A stretch of DNA of 45,317 bases from Rhodospirillales bacterium (GCA_947447625.1 CANFKS010000021.1:1-45317); one strand, 5' to 3'. Shown: positions 7,691 to 16,691, counted from the first letter of the stretch. Numbers and translations: made by a program. Notes: generated by a model not told the origin, from the sequence alone.

Positions 7691-7898
7691 GCGCATCCTT
7701 GCTGTAACCGAGGAGGGGGAAGATGCCTGGATGTTGCCCCATCCACGACAGGGCTGGCTCCCGATGGCCGGGGCTCCCCTTGTTTGACGCAAACATGTTC
7801 CATAAGAACCAACTGGCGGCAAGGCGCTGCGTCACGTGACAAGACGATGGCAGGCCTGCGTCGCTCCTGCGTGTGGCGTCCGATAGTAATGAAGGATC
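7691..7898. promoter_or_regulatory. Divergent phaZ/phaA control region
   Basis: A gene-free 208-bp region between divergent phaZ and phaA. It contains the perfect 10-bp palindrome GTCACGTGAC at 7831-7840 and the inverted repeat GTTTG-ACG-CAAAC at 7782-7794. Either could be an operator for a regulator acting on both promoters. No convincing sigma-70 pair could be assigned: TTGACG occurs inside the second repeat but lacks a good -10 partner. GAAGGA at 7891-7896 is the ribosome site of phaA. Confidence 0.45.
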
Positions 7899-9083
7899 AT
7901 GATGATGACTGATATCTATATCGTCGCGGGCACCCGCACCGCGGTCGGCACCTTCGGTGGCGCCCTCAAGGACGTCACGCCGAGCGTGCTGGTCGCTCAT
8001 GTGACGGCCGAAGCCGTGCGCCGGGCCGGGGTGGACAAGGCGCAGATCGGCCTCGCGGTGTTCGGCCAGGTCGTGCAGACCGAACCGCGCGACATGTATA
8101 TCTCCCGCATCGCGGTGATCGAGGGCGGGCTGATGCAGGAAACCCCGGCGCTCACCGTGAACCGGCTCTGCGGCAGCGGGCTGCAGGCGATCCTGACTGC
8201 GGCCAATGCGATCCGTGCCGGAGAGGCGGATGTTGCGGTTGCAGGTGGCGTCGAGGTGATGAGCCGCGCGCCCTATCAGGTGCCCTCGGCGCGCTGGGGG
8301 CAGAAGATGGGCGATGCCCAGTTCCTCGATACGCTCAACGGCGCGTTGAATGACCCGTTCCATCGCATCCTGATGGGGGTCACCGCCGAGAACCTGGCCG
8401 AAAGCCACCAGATCAGCCGCGAGATGCAGGACGCCCTCGCCGTGACCAGCCACCAGAGGGCGAGCCGCGCCATTCGCGAGGGCCGCTTCAAGGACCAGAT
8501 CACGGCCATCGAGATCAAGACCCGCAAGGGCGTTGTGGCCTTCGATACCGACGAGCATGTGCGCCACGACGCCAATGTTGCCGATATGGGCAAGCTGCGC
8601 ACCGTGTTCAAAAAAGACGGCTCGGTGACGGCCGGCAATGCATCGGGCATCAATGACGGCGCGGCCGCGGTGGTGATCGCCTCGGGCGAGGCGGTGCGTC
8701 GCCTCGGCCTCACGCCGCTCGCCCGCATCGTCTCGACCGGGCATTCCGGCGTCGATCCGGCCTATATGGGCATCGGCCCGGTGCCGGCCTCGCGCCGGGC
8801 GCTGGAGAAGGCGGGGCTCACGGTGGACGACCTCGATGTCATCGAGTCCAACGAAGCCTTTGCGGCCCAGGCCTGCGCGGTGGCGAAGGATCTCGGGTTC
8901 GACCCCGAAAAGGTGAACCCCAACGGCTCCGGCATCGGCCTCGGCCACCCCGTCGGCGCCACCGGGGCGATCCTCACGGTCAAGGCGATGTACGAATTGG
9001 CCCGCACCGGCGGCCGCCATGCGCTGGTGACGATGTGCATCGGCGGCGGCCAGGGCATCGCGGCCGTGCTTGAGCGGGTCTGA
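7899..9083 (+). CDS. phaA: Acetyl-CoA C-acetyltransferase (thiolase)
   Basis: 394 residues, counting from the first of three consecutive in-frame ATGs (7899, 7902, 7905); GAAGGA lies upstream and the third ATG has the best spacing. It condenses two acetyl-CoA to acetoacetyl-CoA or cleaves the reverse way, in the cytoplasm, probably as a tetramer. The acyl-enzyme cysteine is in NRLCGSGLQA (about residue 90), the histidine in GLGHPVGATG (about 350) and the second cysteine in TMCIGGGQG (about 380). Length is typical. It faces phaZ, so a role in PHB turnover is likely, although phaB and phaC are not in the window. A general role in ketone or fatty-acid metabolism is possible. Confidence 0.92.
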   Translation: MMMTDIYIVAGTRTAVGTFGGALKDVTPSVLVAHVTAEAVRRAGVDKAQIGLAVFGQVVQTEPRDMYISRIAVIEGGLMQETPALTVNRLCGSGLQAILTAANAIRAGEADVAVAGGVEVMSRAPYQVPSARWGQKMGDAQFLDTLNGALNDPFHRILMGVTAENLAESHQISREMQDALAVTSHQRASRAIREGRFKDQITAIEIKTRKGVVAFDTDEHVRHDANVADMGKLRTVFKKDGSVTAGNASGINDGAAAVVIASGEAVRRLGLTPLARIVSTGHSGVDPAYMGIGPVPASRRALEKAGLTVDDLDVIESNEAFAAQACAVAKDLGFDPEKVNPNGSGIGLGHPVGATGAILTVKAMYELARTGGRHALVTMCIGGGQGIAAVLERV

Positions 9084-9103
9084 TCGGCCTGCCGAGGCCT
9101 GCG

Positions 9104-10462
9104 ATGTCTGTCGTCCTGGCAGCTGATCTGGGCGGTACCTCGCTGCGGGTTGCGCATGTCGCGCGCTCCGGCGAGGTCGTCCGCCTTGCCTGGCGGGCGC
9201 ACGATGTGGGCGTCGAGGCGGATGCGAACTCCTGGTGGGCCGAATTGGCGGCGTGTATCCGCGAACTCGGCACCGATGGGGTGCGCGGCATCGCGCTCGG
9301 CGGCTTTACCCGCAGCCAAATTCTGGTCGATGCGGCGGGTGAGCCGGTGCGCCCCGCCCAGTGTTTTCCCGATGGCCGGGCCGAGCCGGTGCCGGGTGCT
9401 GATGCCGGCACCTGGATGGCGATGACGCCGTTTCACCCTGTGGCCCGGCTGGCCTGGGTGGCCCGGCATGATCCGGCGGCGCTGGCCCGTGCCCGCCACA
9501 TGCTGCAACCGAAGGATTTCCTGATCCTCCGCCTCACCGGGCGTGCCATCGGCGATCGGGTCTCCAATGCCTGGGCGATCGCCCGCGACGGTCTCGCCGT
9601 CACCGGGGCGCCGCTGCGCGCGGCCGGGCTCGACCCGGCTTTGCTCCCCGACCTGCTCGACCCTGCCGAACGCGCCGGGACCGCGCGCGGCCTCGGTCTT
9701 GACGGGATCCCCGTGTTCGCCGGCGCCATGGACACCTGGATGGCCACGCTCGGCGCCGGCATCTTCCGGCCGGGCGACGCCTATGTCGTCTCCGGCACCA
9801 CCGATGCCGGCGGCGTGCTCACGGATAGCCCGACGCCGCGCCCCGGCCTGTCCTGCCTGCCCTGGAGCGATGGCGTGTTCCACACGGGCGGGCCGAGCGG
9901 GGCAGGGGCCGATGCCCTCGGCTGGGCCGCGACGCTGCTCGGCCTGTCCGGGCCGGGCGCGGTGCCGGTCCTTGCGGCGGAGGCCAGGCTCGATGCGCCA
10001 CCCCTGCTGTTTCTCCCCGCCCTTTCCGGCACCCGCGCGCCGACCTGGAATGCGGGTGCCCGCGCGGCACTGCTCGGCCTTGATCGCACCCATGGTCCGG
10101 CCGAAATCGCCCGCGCCGTGCTGGAGGGCGTCGCCTTCGCTGATCGGGACCTGCATGGCGGGCTGGCGCATGACCGTGTCGTCATCACCGGCGGCGGCGC
10201 CCGCTCCGACCTGTGGTGCCAGATCCGGGCCGATATTCTGGGCCGCCCCCTGCTGCGTGCCGGCGAGGAGACCGGGTTGATCGGCGCGGCGGCGCTGGCC
10301 TGGACCGGGCTTGGTGCCTATCCCGACCTGTCAACCGCCCAGGCCACGATGTGCCGCCACGACCGGCGCTTCATGCCAAACGCCACGCCCCGCCTCGAGC
10401 GTCTCTATGACGCCTATCTCCGCGCCCAGGCGGTGGCGGACATGCTGGCCGGCATCGCATGA
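9104..10462 (+). CDS. FGGY-family sugar kinase
   Basis: 452 residues. The N-terminal phosphate-binding motif is ADLGGTSLRVA, and the conserved aspartate region reads FAGAMDTWMATLGAG. The second nucleotide-binding half contains SGTTDAGG and GGGARSDLWCQIRADI. This is the xylulokinase/gluconokinase/glycerol-kinase superfamily. The cytoplasmic enzyme phosphorylates a sugar or sugar acid with ATP. The next gene, an RbsC-type permease, starts within its stop (ATGA), so it probably phosphorylates whatever the downstream transporter imports. Exact substrate is not readable: pentulose, aldonate or polyol are all possible. It follows phaA by 20 bp and could be partly co-transcribed with it. Confidence 0.85.
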   Translation: MSVVLAADLGGTSLRVAHVARSGEVVRLAWRAHDVGVEADANSWWAELAACIRELGTDGVRGIALGGFTRSQILVDAAGEPVRPAQCFPDGRAEPVPGADAGTWMAMTPFHPVARLAWVARHDPAALARARHMLQPKDFLILRLTGRAIGDRVSNAWAIARDGLAVTGAPLRAAGLDPALLPDLLDPAERAGTARGLGLDGIPVFAGAMDTWMATLGAGIFRPGDAYVVSGTTDAGGVLTDSPTPRPGLSCLPWSDGVFHTGGPSGAGADALGWAATLLGLSGPGAVPVLAAEARLDAPPLLFLPALSGTRAPTWNAGARAALLGLDRTHGPAEIARAVLEGVAFADRDLHGGLAHDRVVITGGGARSDLWCQIRADILGRPLLRAGEETGLIGAAALAWTGLGAYPDLSTAQATMCRHDRRFMPNATPRLERLYDAYLRAQAVADMLAGIA

Positions 10463-11430
10463 AGCCGGTGCTGGTGAAGCCGTTGCTGGTGAAGCCGTTG
10501 TTGGCGCGCTATGGCACGGCGTTCGCGGCCGTCGCCCTGTTCGTGTTTTTCGCCATCGCCGCGCGGAACTTCCTCGCGCTCGGCAATCTCGTCGGGATCG
10601 CGAAGCATATCAGCCACGTCGCCATCCTGGGCATCGGCTTTTCGCTCGCCCTGATTGCCGCCGAACTCGATTTGTCCTTTGCCAATGTCTGCTCGCTCGC
10701 TGCCGTGACAACCGGTGTGCTGGTGCATCGCGGGATCCAGCCCGGCCTCGCCGTGCTGGCGGGGATCGGTGTGGGGCTCGGCTTCGGCCTGCTCAACGGC
10801 CTCGTCGTCACGCTGCTGAAAGTCCCCTCTTTGATCGCGACCCTGGCGGTGGCGGCCATTGCCAATGGGCTTGCCTTCATGGTGACGGATGGCGTTTCGG
10901 TGGTTGGCCGCTGGCCCACCGGGTTTACGAGCCTGGGGCGTGGCGAAGTCTTCGCCGTGCCGGCCCTGGTGTGGTGGATGGTGACGGTGTCGCTCGCGGC
11001 CCTGTTTTGGCTCAAGCAGACCCGCGGCGGCTTTCGTCTGGTATGCACCGGCGAGAACGTCGAGGCCGCGCGATTGGCGGGGCTGCCGGTGAAGCGCATC
11101 AAGGTCGTCGCGCTGACCCTGTCCGGCGGCGCGGCGGGGCTTGCTGCCGTGTTGCTCACTGCCTCGCTGTCGTCGGCCTCGGCCACGATGGCGGGGGATT
11201 TCCTGCTGACCGCGATCGCCGCCGTGATGCTCGGCATGACGATGTTCGAACCCGGCCACGCCAACATCCCCGGCACATTGGTCGGCGCGTTCACCATCGG
11301 CATGCTCGGCAATGGGCTCGTTCTGCTTGGCGCGCCGTATTATGTCCAGGACATCTGCCTTGGCTGCATCATCATCGGCTCCGTCGCCGTCTCGGCTTCG
11401 GCCCTGACCCGTGCCGCATTCGATGTTTAG
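10459..11430 (+). CDS. RbsC-type sugar ABC transporter permease
   Basis: 323 residues, starting in the ATGA overlap with the kinase. A hydrophobic inner-membrane protein with eight or more predicted spans, typical of CUT2 (ribose/xylose/fructose) permeases. Family phrases include LIAAELDLSFANV near residues 69-81, LLKVPSLIATLAV, and FEPGHANIPGTLVGA near the C-terminus. It should act with the binding protein at 11545 and the ATPase at 12477. The N-terminus carries a small in-frame duplication: a 15-bp unit encodes LVKPL twice before the first membrane span. The TAG stop coincides with the first bases of a dispersed 66-bp repeat. Confidence 0.9.
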   Translation: MKPVLVKPLLVKPLLARYGTAFAAVALFVFFAIAARNFLALGNLVGIAKHISHVAILGIGFSLALIAAELDLSFANVCSLAAVTTGVLVHRGIQPGLAVLAGIGVGLGFGLLNGLVVTLLKVPSLIATLAVAAIANGLAFMVTDGVSVVGRWPTGFTSLGRGEVFAVPALVWWMVTVSLAALFWLKQTRGGFRLVCTGENVEAARLAGLPVKRIKVVALTLSGGAAGLAAVLLTASLSSASATMAGDFLLTAIAAVMLGMTMFEPGHANIPGTLVGAFTIGMLGNGLVLLGAPYYVQDICLGCIIIGSVAVSASALTRAAFDV

Positions 11431-11493
11431 AGCGGGATGCCTTCTGATCGGCGAATTCATCCCGCGCTCGCTCTTTGTTTGATCGCCTGATTC
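11428..11493 (+). repeat. 66-bp dispersed hairpin repeat, copy 1
   Basis: The element begins with the TAG stop of the permease and forms a stem from AGCGGGATG and CATCCCGCGCT, followed by CTTTGTTTGATCGCCTGATTC. A gap-free second copy (53 of 66 bases identical by my count) lies on the minus strand at 22976-23041, again starting at a gene's TAG stop. Weaker similarity may continue for about 25 bp past the GATTC end. The position inside a transport operon, between permease and binding protein, suggests a role in mRNA processing or partial termination. Confidence 0.8.
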
Positions 11494-11544
11494 AGTTTTC
11501 GGAGAGTCCGCCAAACGCCATCAGGCCTTAGGGAGTACCCCACC

Positions 11545-12489
11545 ATGCGCCGCCTTTTTCTCCTCCTCCTGCCGCTGCTGCTGATCGGCACGGCCCACGC
11601 CAAGACCCTGAAAATCGGGGTCGTCGCGTTCCAGATGTCATCCGAAACCCATGCCCGCGCTGCCGGGGCTGCCGAAGCCGCCGCCCGGGCGAAGGGCTGG
11701 TCGGTCACGCTGCTCAACTCGCGCGGCTCGATCCCCGAAAGTGCGGCGCAGATCGAGAACCTGATCGCCGCCAAGGTTGACGCCATCGTGCTGTGCATGT
11801 CCAAGCCGGTCGAACTCGACGCGCAGATGAAGGCCGCCAAGGATGCCGGCATCTCCGTCATCACCATCGCCTCGGGCACCTCGCCGCACACTCTCTTCGA
11901 CATCCAGGCCAACGAATTCCAGGTCGGCTCCGATGCCGCGCTCTATCTGTTCGGCCTGCTCAACTACCGCGGCGCGCTGATGGCCGAGCGCTTCGAGGGC
12001 AACCTCGCCACCCGCATCCGCGGCCGCATGCTGGACGCCGTGCTGGCCGAGAACACCGCCGTGAGCGTGCTGGCGAGCCACTCGATGGCGCGCACGGCGA
12101 CGTGGCAGGAGGATGTCCGCGCCGGCATGGGCGCGCTGCTGCGCCGCGAGGCCGGCAAGTATCAGGGCATCTGGGCGAGTTTCGATGGGCAGGCGTTCGT
12201 CATCGATGACCTGCTGCAGCAGGACGGCGTCAAAAAGGGGCAGATCCCGATCGTCTCGATGGATGGCGGACAACAGACTTTTGCCCGCATCCGCGATCCG
12301 CAATCCCTCGTCGTTGCGACGGTCGCTGTGCCGTTCGAGGCGATGGGCGAAAAGGCGGTGGCCGCACTCGAGGCGATCATCGCCAATGGCGCGGCGCGCG
12401 AGAGCGTGGTGAAGGGGCCGTATCTGCTGGTGCCCGCGGTGCTGGTCGATCGCTCCAATGTGCCGGCCGAGGGCAAATGGCCCTGGTAG
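11545..12489 (+). CDS. Periplasmic sugar-binding protein (RbsB/type 1 fold)
   Basis: 314 residues with a short signal peptide cut after AHA at about residue 19; GGGAG precedes the ATG. The mature protein begins KTLKIGVVAF and has the alternating Rossmann-like repeats of peripla_BP_4 proteins, with phrases such as QIENLIAAKVDAIVL, DAGISVITIASG and QIPIVSMDGGQQTFARI. It is the ligand-binding subunit of the CUT2-type importer encoded around it. A hairpin repeat separates it from the permease gene. Its last codons overlap the start of the ATPase gene by 13 bases. The order kinase - permease - binding protein - ATPase is a rearranged version of the usual Rbs/Frc order. The substrate is unknown. 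Confidence 0.88.
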   Translation: MRRLFLLLLPLLLIGTAHAKTLKIGVVAFQMSSETHARAAGAAEAAARAKGWSVTLLNSRGSIPESAAQIENLIAAKVDAIVLCMSKPVELDAQMKAAKDAGISVITIASGTSPHTLFDIQANEFQVGSDAALYLFGLLNYRGALMAERFEGNLATRIRGRMLDAVLAENTAVSVLASHSMARTATWQEDVRAGMGALLRREAGKYQGIWASFDGQAFVIDDLLQQDGVKKGQIPIVSMDGGQQTFARIRDPQSLVVATVAVPFEAMGEKAVAALEAIIANGAARESVVKGPYLLVPAVLVDRSNVPAEGKWPW

Positions 12490-13229
12490 ACACGATGCTG
12501 GCGCTGCGCGGGATCGGCAAGTCCTACGGGGCGATCCACGCCCTTGCCGGCATCGACCTCGATATCGCGGCGCGCGACGTCATCGGCATCTGCGGCGACA
12601 ACGGGGCGGGCAAATCGACGCTGATCCGCATCCTCTCGGGCGCGGAGCAGCCAAGCGAGGGGGAGATCAGCATCGATGGGCAGGCGATCGCCATCGCCTC
12701 GCCCGCCACTGCGCTGGCGCGCGGGATCGCCACACTCTACCAGGACCTCGCCCTCGCGCCCCGCCTGTCGATCGCGCAGAACATCTTCATGGGCGCCGAA
12801 CTGCTGCGCGGGCCGCCCGCCCTGGGGCTGCTCGATCATCGCCGGATGCGCGACGCCGCGGCCGCGCTGCTCGATCGCTTTGGCCTCGGCGGGCTCGACA
12901 TGAACCGCCCGGTGAGCGATCTCTCCGGCGGCCAGCGTCAGGCGGTGGCGCTGGCGCGGGCCCTGCGCGGCAAGGCGCGCATCGTGATCATGGACGAACC
13001 GACCGCAGCCCTCGGCGTCGCCGAAAGTGCGGAGGTGCTTGACCTGATCCGCCGCCTGCATGGCGAGGGCGTGACCGTCCTGCTCGTCAGCCACGACATG
13101 GAGGATGTCATGGCCGTCACCAGCCGCGTCGTGATCCTCAAAAAGGGTCGCAAGGCCGGCGAAATCGAGACCGCGCGCACCACTGCGCGCCATTTGGGAG
13201 AAATGATCATGAGCGGCGTTGTCGGATGA
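12477..13229 (+). CDS. Sugar ABC transporter ATPase, single domain
   Basis: 250 residues. Walker A is GDNGAGKST at residues 40-48, the Q-loop is around LYQDLALAP, the signature LSGGQ is at 149-153 and Walker B IVIMDE ends at residue 174; the H-loop is VSHDMEDV. One complete nucleotide-binding domain is present. This differs from RbsA or XylG, which fuse two domains in about 500 residues, and resembles FrcA-type transporters. It should form a homodimer energising the permease at 10459. The ATG at 12477 lies inside the binding-protein gene; an ATG at 12495 would give a protein starting MLALRGIG. The stop overlaps the next gene's start (ATGA). Confidence 0.9.
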   Translation: MALVDTMLALRGIGKSYGAIHALAGIDLDIAARDVIGICGDNGAGKSTLIRILSGAEQPSEGEISIDGQAIAIASPATALARGIATLYQDLALAPRLSIAQNIFMGAELLRGPPALGLLDHRRMRDAAAALLDRFGLGGLDMNRPVSDLSGGQRQAVALARALRGKARIVIMDEPTAALGVAESAEVLDLIRRLHGEGVTVLLVSHDMEDVMAVTSRVVILKKGRKAGEIETARTTARHLGEMIMSGVVG

Positions 13230-14215
13230 AGGCGGCCTGGGCTCCGGTTGCCGAGGCGATTGCGGCGAGGCGCATCCCGGGCGCCGTGCTCGGCCTGCTC
13301 GACGGAGGCCGGCGCGAAATCCGCCATGCCGGCGCGGCCCAGATCGTGCCCAATGCTGTGCCGATGCAGCCGGACACGTGGTTCGACCTTGCCTCGCTGA
13401 CCAAGGTGGTGTTCACCACGACGGCGATCCTTGGCCTGGTCGAGGAGGGCCGGATCGGGCTTGACGATCCGCTGACCGTCGCCATCCCCGATTTGCGGCA
13501 ATACGACGTCGCGGGGGCTGCCGAGCGCCGCCTCACCTTCCGCCAGTGCCTGAGCCATCAGACCCACCTGCCCGCCGTCGAACCGCTCTACACCTACGGG
13601 CAGGACCCCGCGACACTGCGTGCCTTCGTGCTGCAACGCGAATGGCGGGCCGGGCCGGCGGTTTATTCGGACAACAATTTCATCCTGCTCGGCATCGCCA
13701 TCGAGCGCCTGACCGGGCAGAGCCTTGCCGAACTGGCCCCGCCCGGGTTCAGCTTCGGCGCCGAGCCCGCAGTAACGGCCGCGACGGAGCGGTGCGCCTG
13801 GCGTGGCCGGGTGATGCGGGGCGAGGTGCATGACGAGAACGCCTTCGCCCTTGGCGGCGCCTCGGGCCATGCGGGTCTGTTCGGCACAGCGGATGCGCTG
13901 CTCGATTTCGCCGCCGACCTCATCGGCGGCCGTCTGCTCGCGCCCGAAACCATCGCAGCCCTGCGCGAGCGGCACAGCCCGACCCGCGGACTGGGCTGGG
14001 AATTGCCCTATCCCGGCTGGTCCGGCGGTGATGGATGCGGCCCCGGTGTGATCGGCCACACCGGCTTCACCGGCACCGGGCTGTGGATCGACCTCGACGC
14101 CGGCCGGGCCTGGACGCTGCTGACCAACCGGGTGCACCCGAGCCGCTTCGCCGACAGCGGCATCATCGCGCTGCGCCGCGCCGTCGGGGATGCGATCCGG
14201 TCAAATGATCAGTGA
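13226..14215 (+). CDS. Serine hydrolase, class C beta-lactamase fold
   Basis: 329 residues, translationally coupled to the ATPase gene through an ATGA overlap. The nucleophile motif SLTK is at residues 57-60, the second motif appears as YSDNN near residue 150 (in place of YSN), and GHTGFTGTG near residue 279 replaces the KTG box. These are features of the EstB/AmpH-like penicillin-binding-protein superfamily rather than a resistance enzyme. No signal peptide is visible, so it is probably cytoplasmic. An esterase, lactonase or amidase acting on the imported sugar conjugate would fit its position in the transporter operon; this is inference. Beta-lactam resistance is not implied. Confidence 0.8.
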   Translation: MKAAWAPVAEAIAARRIPGAVLGLLDGGRREIRHAGAAQIVPNAVPMQPDTWFDLASLTKVVFTTTAILGLVEEGRIGLDDPLTVAIPDLRQYDVAGAAERRLTFRQCLSHQTHLPAVEPLYTYGQDPATLRAFVLQREWRAGPAVYSDNNFILLGIAIERLTGQSLAELAPPGFSFGAEPAVTAATERCAWRGRVMRGEVHDENAFALGGASGHAGLFGTADALLDFAADLIGGRLLAPETIAALRERHSPTRGLGWELPYPGWSGGDGCGPGVIGHTGFTGTGLWIDLDAGRAWTLLTNRVHPSRFADSGIIALRRAVGDAIRSNDQ

Positions 14216-14316
14216 CGCCCCCTCTGTCGGATGGCGCCCGCGGCAGACAGCGCTGCCCCGGTTGACTTCCCGCGTGCCCGCCGCGACCTTCGATCCAACC
14301 CTCGAGGAGAGTTGCC

Positions 14317-15492
14317 ATGGCTGATTTCCAAGCCGCCCTTGCCCCCTGCCTGCCCGATGACGGTACCGCGGGTGCCCTCGCCGGCCGTGCCTGGCGCCCC
14401 GGCATCGGCCCTGCCGTGATCGCCATCCGCGAGGAGGGTGTGATCGACATCACCGCCCGCTTCGCCACACTGCGTGACCTGTGCGAAACCCCCGACCCTG
14501 CCGCCGCCCTGCGGGGCGCGACCGGCGACAATCTCGGCCCGCTTGCGGCGATCCTCGCCAATACGCCCGCCGATACGCGCGATCTTGCGCTGCCCCATCT
14601 GCTTGCTCCGGCTGACCTGCAGGCCATCAAGGCCTGCGGTGTCACCTTCCCGATCTCTATGCTTGAACGCGTCATCGAGGAGCGCGCGCGCGGCGACCTC
14701 GCCGCGGCAGCCCGCTTTCGCGACGAGGTGAATGCCCTGATCGGCGACGATCTCGCCAAGCTCAAGCCCGGTTCGCCCCAGGCGATGGCACTCAAGGCGG
14801 CCCTGATCGAGCAAAACGCCTGGAGCCAGTATCTCGAAGTCGGCATCGGCCCGGATGCCGAGATTTTCTCCAAATGCCAGCCCATGGCCGCCATCGGCAC
14901 CGGCGCGGATGCCGGTGTCCATCCTGGCTCGTCATGGAACAACCCCGAGCCCGAAGTCGTCCTGGTCATCAATGCGCAGGGCCGCATCATCGGCGCCACC
15001 CTGGGCAATGACGTCAACCTGCGCGACGTCGAGGGCCGCTCTGCCCTGCTGCTCTCCAAGGCCAAGGACAACAACGCCTCGGCCGCCATCGGCCCGTTCC
15101 TGCGCTTCCTCGATGCGGGCTTCACCCTCGATGACATCCGCAACACCGTCGTCACCCTGACCGTCGAAGGCCCCGACAATTACCGCCTCGAAGGCGCATC
15201 CTCGATGACCCGCATCGCGCGCGATCCGGAAGACCTCGCGGGCCAGTTGCTCAACGCGCATCACGCCTACCCCGACGGCGCCCTGCTCTATCTCGGCACC
15301 ATGTTCGCACCGATCGAGGACCGCGACGCGCCGGGCAAGGGCTTCACCCACAAATCCGGCGACGTCGTCACAATCGCCACGCCGCGCCTCGGCCGCCTCG
15401 TCAACCGTATCCGCCCGACCGATCAGTGCGAACGCTGGACCTTCGGCACCGGCGCCCTGATGCGCAATCTCGCCGGCCGCGGACTGCTCTGA
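14317..15492 (+). CDS. FAH-family dehydratase, XylX-like
   Basis: 391 residues with GAGGAG upstream of the ATG. The C-terminal half is a fumarylacetoacetate-hydrolase-fold domain with the acidic metal-binding stretch NPEPEVVLVI and GATLGNDVNLRDVEG. The length and long N-terminal region match Caulobacter XylX-type 2-keto-3-deoxy-pentonate dehydratases, which form 2-oxoglutarate semialdehyde in the oxidative pentose (Weimberg) route. This assignment comes from recognition of overall pattern and needs an alignment. It lies 101 bp after the sugar transporter/hydrolase operon, with a possible TTGACT element in the gap. Context (sugar transport, KDG kinase, aldolase nearby) supports sugar-acid catabolism. 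Confidence 0.75.
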   Translation: MADFQAALAPCLPDDGTAGALAGRAWRPGIGPAVIAIREEGVIDITARFATLRDLCETPDPAAALRGATGDNLGPLAAILANTPADTRDLALPHLLAPADLQAIKACGVTFPISMLERVIEERARGDLAAAARFRDEVNALIGDDLAKLKPGSPQAMALKAALIEQNAWSQYLEVGIGPDAEIFSKCQPMAAIGTGADAGVHPGSSWNNPEPEVVLVINAQGRIIGATLGNDVNLRDVEGRSALLLSKAKDNNASAAIGPFLRFLDAGFTLDDIRNTVVTLTVEGPDNYRLEGASSMTRIARDPEDLAGQLLNAHHAYPDGALLYLGTMFAPIEDRDAPGKGFTHKSGDVVTIATPRLGRLVNRIRPTDQCERWTFGTGALMRNLAGRGLL

Positions 15493-15585
15493 CCCTCCCC
15501 CGCTTTCCCCGCAACCCGCCCATGTCTTGCCGCCACGCACCCCCTGTCGCAGGATCGGCTCAGTGACAACCCCAGGATATATGCC

Positions 15586-16680
15586 ATGCGTAACGATGCC
15601 GACGATGACCGGTTCCTCAATCTCCATGAACTCGTCCATGAGGCCCGCCTCAAACTCAACCAGTTCGCCTGGGATTATCTGATCGGCGGCGCCGAGACCG
15701 AGACCACGCTGGCGCGCAACCGCGCGGCGCTGGACAGCATCGCCTTTCGCAACCGCGTGCTGGTCGATGTCAACAGCATCGACAAGACGCATGATTTTTT
15801 CGGCCACAAAATCCGCCTCCCCGTGGCCCTCGCCCCGGTCGGCTCGCTCGAAACCTTCGAGGCCGGCGGTGGCGCCACCGCGGGCAAGGCGGCCAGCGAC
15901 TTCAATGTCCCCGTCATCTTCAGCTCCGTCACCCAGCCCGGGCTCGAAGCCTGCGCCGCCGCGACCCCGGGCCCCAAGATCTTCCAACTCTATGTGCGCG
16001 GCGATGACGACCATATCTCCGAACACGCTCTGCGTGCGGTCGATGCCGGCTATGACGCCTTCTGCATCACCGTCGACACCGCCCATTACAGCCGCCGCGA
16101 GCGCGACATCGCCAAGCGCTTCCGCAAGCCGTGGCGCGCCAACAACGCCGGCATGGAATACCAGGCAGGGCTGAACTGGAAAAACATCGAGACCTTCAAG
16201 TCCCGCCATTCCAAAGTGCCCCTCATCATCAAAGGCATCGCCACCGGCGAGGACGCCGAACGCTGCGTCTCCAGCGGCGTCGATGTCGTCTACGTGTCCA
16301 ACCATGGCGGCCGCCAGCTTGACCACGGCCGCGGCTCGATGGACGTGCTGCCCGAAATTGTCTCTGCCGTCGCCGGACGCGCGAAGGTCTATGTCGATGG
16401 CGGGTTCTATCGGGGCGCGGACATCGTCAAAGGCATCGCCCTCGGTGCCGACCTTGTCGTTCTCGGCCGGCTCTACGTCTACGGCCTCGCCGCCGCCGGC
16501 GCGGAAGGCGTGGTCCGCATCCTCGAAATCCTCGAGGACGAGATCGATTGCACCATGGCGCTGATGGGCGTCACCGCGCTCAAGCAGCTCGACCGCAGCT
16601 TCGTCCATCAGGCCCAGCCGATGGTGCCGGCGCATGTGCATTCGGCGTTTCCGCATCTGCGGTGGGATGAGGGGTACTGA
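15586..16680 (+). CDS. FMN-dependent alpha-hydroxy-acid oxidase/dehydrogenase
   Basis: 364 residues. A TIM-barrel flavoprotein of the glycolate oxidase / L-lactate dehydrogenase (LldD) family. Catalytic and FMN-binding residues are present: Tyr31 in WDYLIGGAE, Tyr136 in FQLYVRGD, Arg171 in SRRERDI, Lys216 in LIIKGIA, His240 and Arg243 in SNHGGRQLDHG, and the phosphate-binding DGGFYRGADIVKG. It oxidises an L-2-hydroxy acid to a 2-oxo acid with transfer to oxygen or quinone. The substrate cannot be told apart (lactate, glycolate, mandelate or a sugar-derived acid). It follows the XylX-like gene by 93 bp and is followed by an AT-rich terminator-like palindrome, so it probably ends a transcription unit. 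Confidence 0.88.
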   Translation: MRNDADDDRFLNLHELVHEARLKLNQFAWDYLIGGAETETTLARNRAALDSIAFRNRVLVDVNSIDKTHDFFGHKIRLPVALAPVGSLETFEAGGGATAGKAASDFNVPVIFSSVTQPGLEACAAATPGPKIFQLYVRGDDDHISEHALRAVDAGYDAFCITVDTAHYSRRERDIAKRFRKPWRANNAGMEYQAGLNWKNIETFKSRHSKVPLIIKGIATGEDAERCVSSGVDVVYVSNHGGRQLDHGRGSMDVLPEIVSAVAGRAKVYVDGGFYRGADIVKGIALGADLVVLGRLYVYGLAAAGAEGVVRILEILEDEIDCTMALMGVTALKQLDRSFVHQAQPMVPAHVHSAFPHLRWDEGY

Positions 16681-16691
16681 CGTCGGGACGC

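Noticed and set aside
11431-11544. Riboswitch between permease and binding-protein genes
   Set aside because: The structure is explained by a repeat that has a second copy in an unrelated gap, and no known aptamer core was seen.
13226-14215. Antibiotic-resistance beta-lactamase
   Set aside because: No signal peptide, altered YSN and KTG motifs and a sugar-transport context argue for an esterase-like hydrolase.
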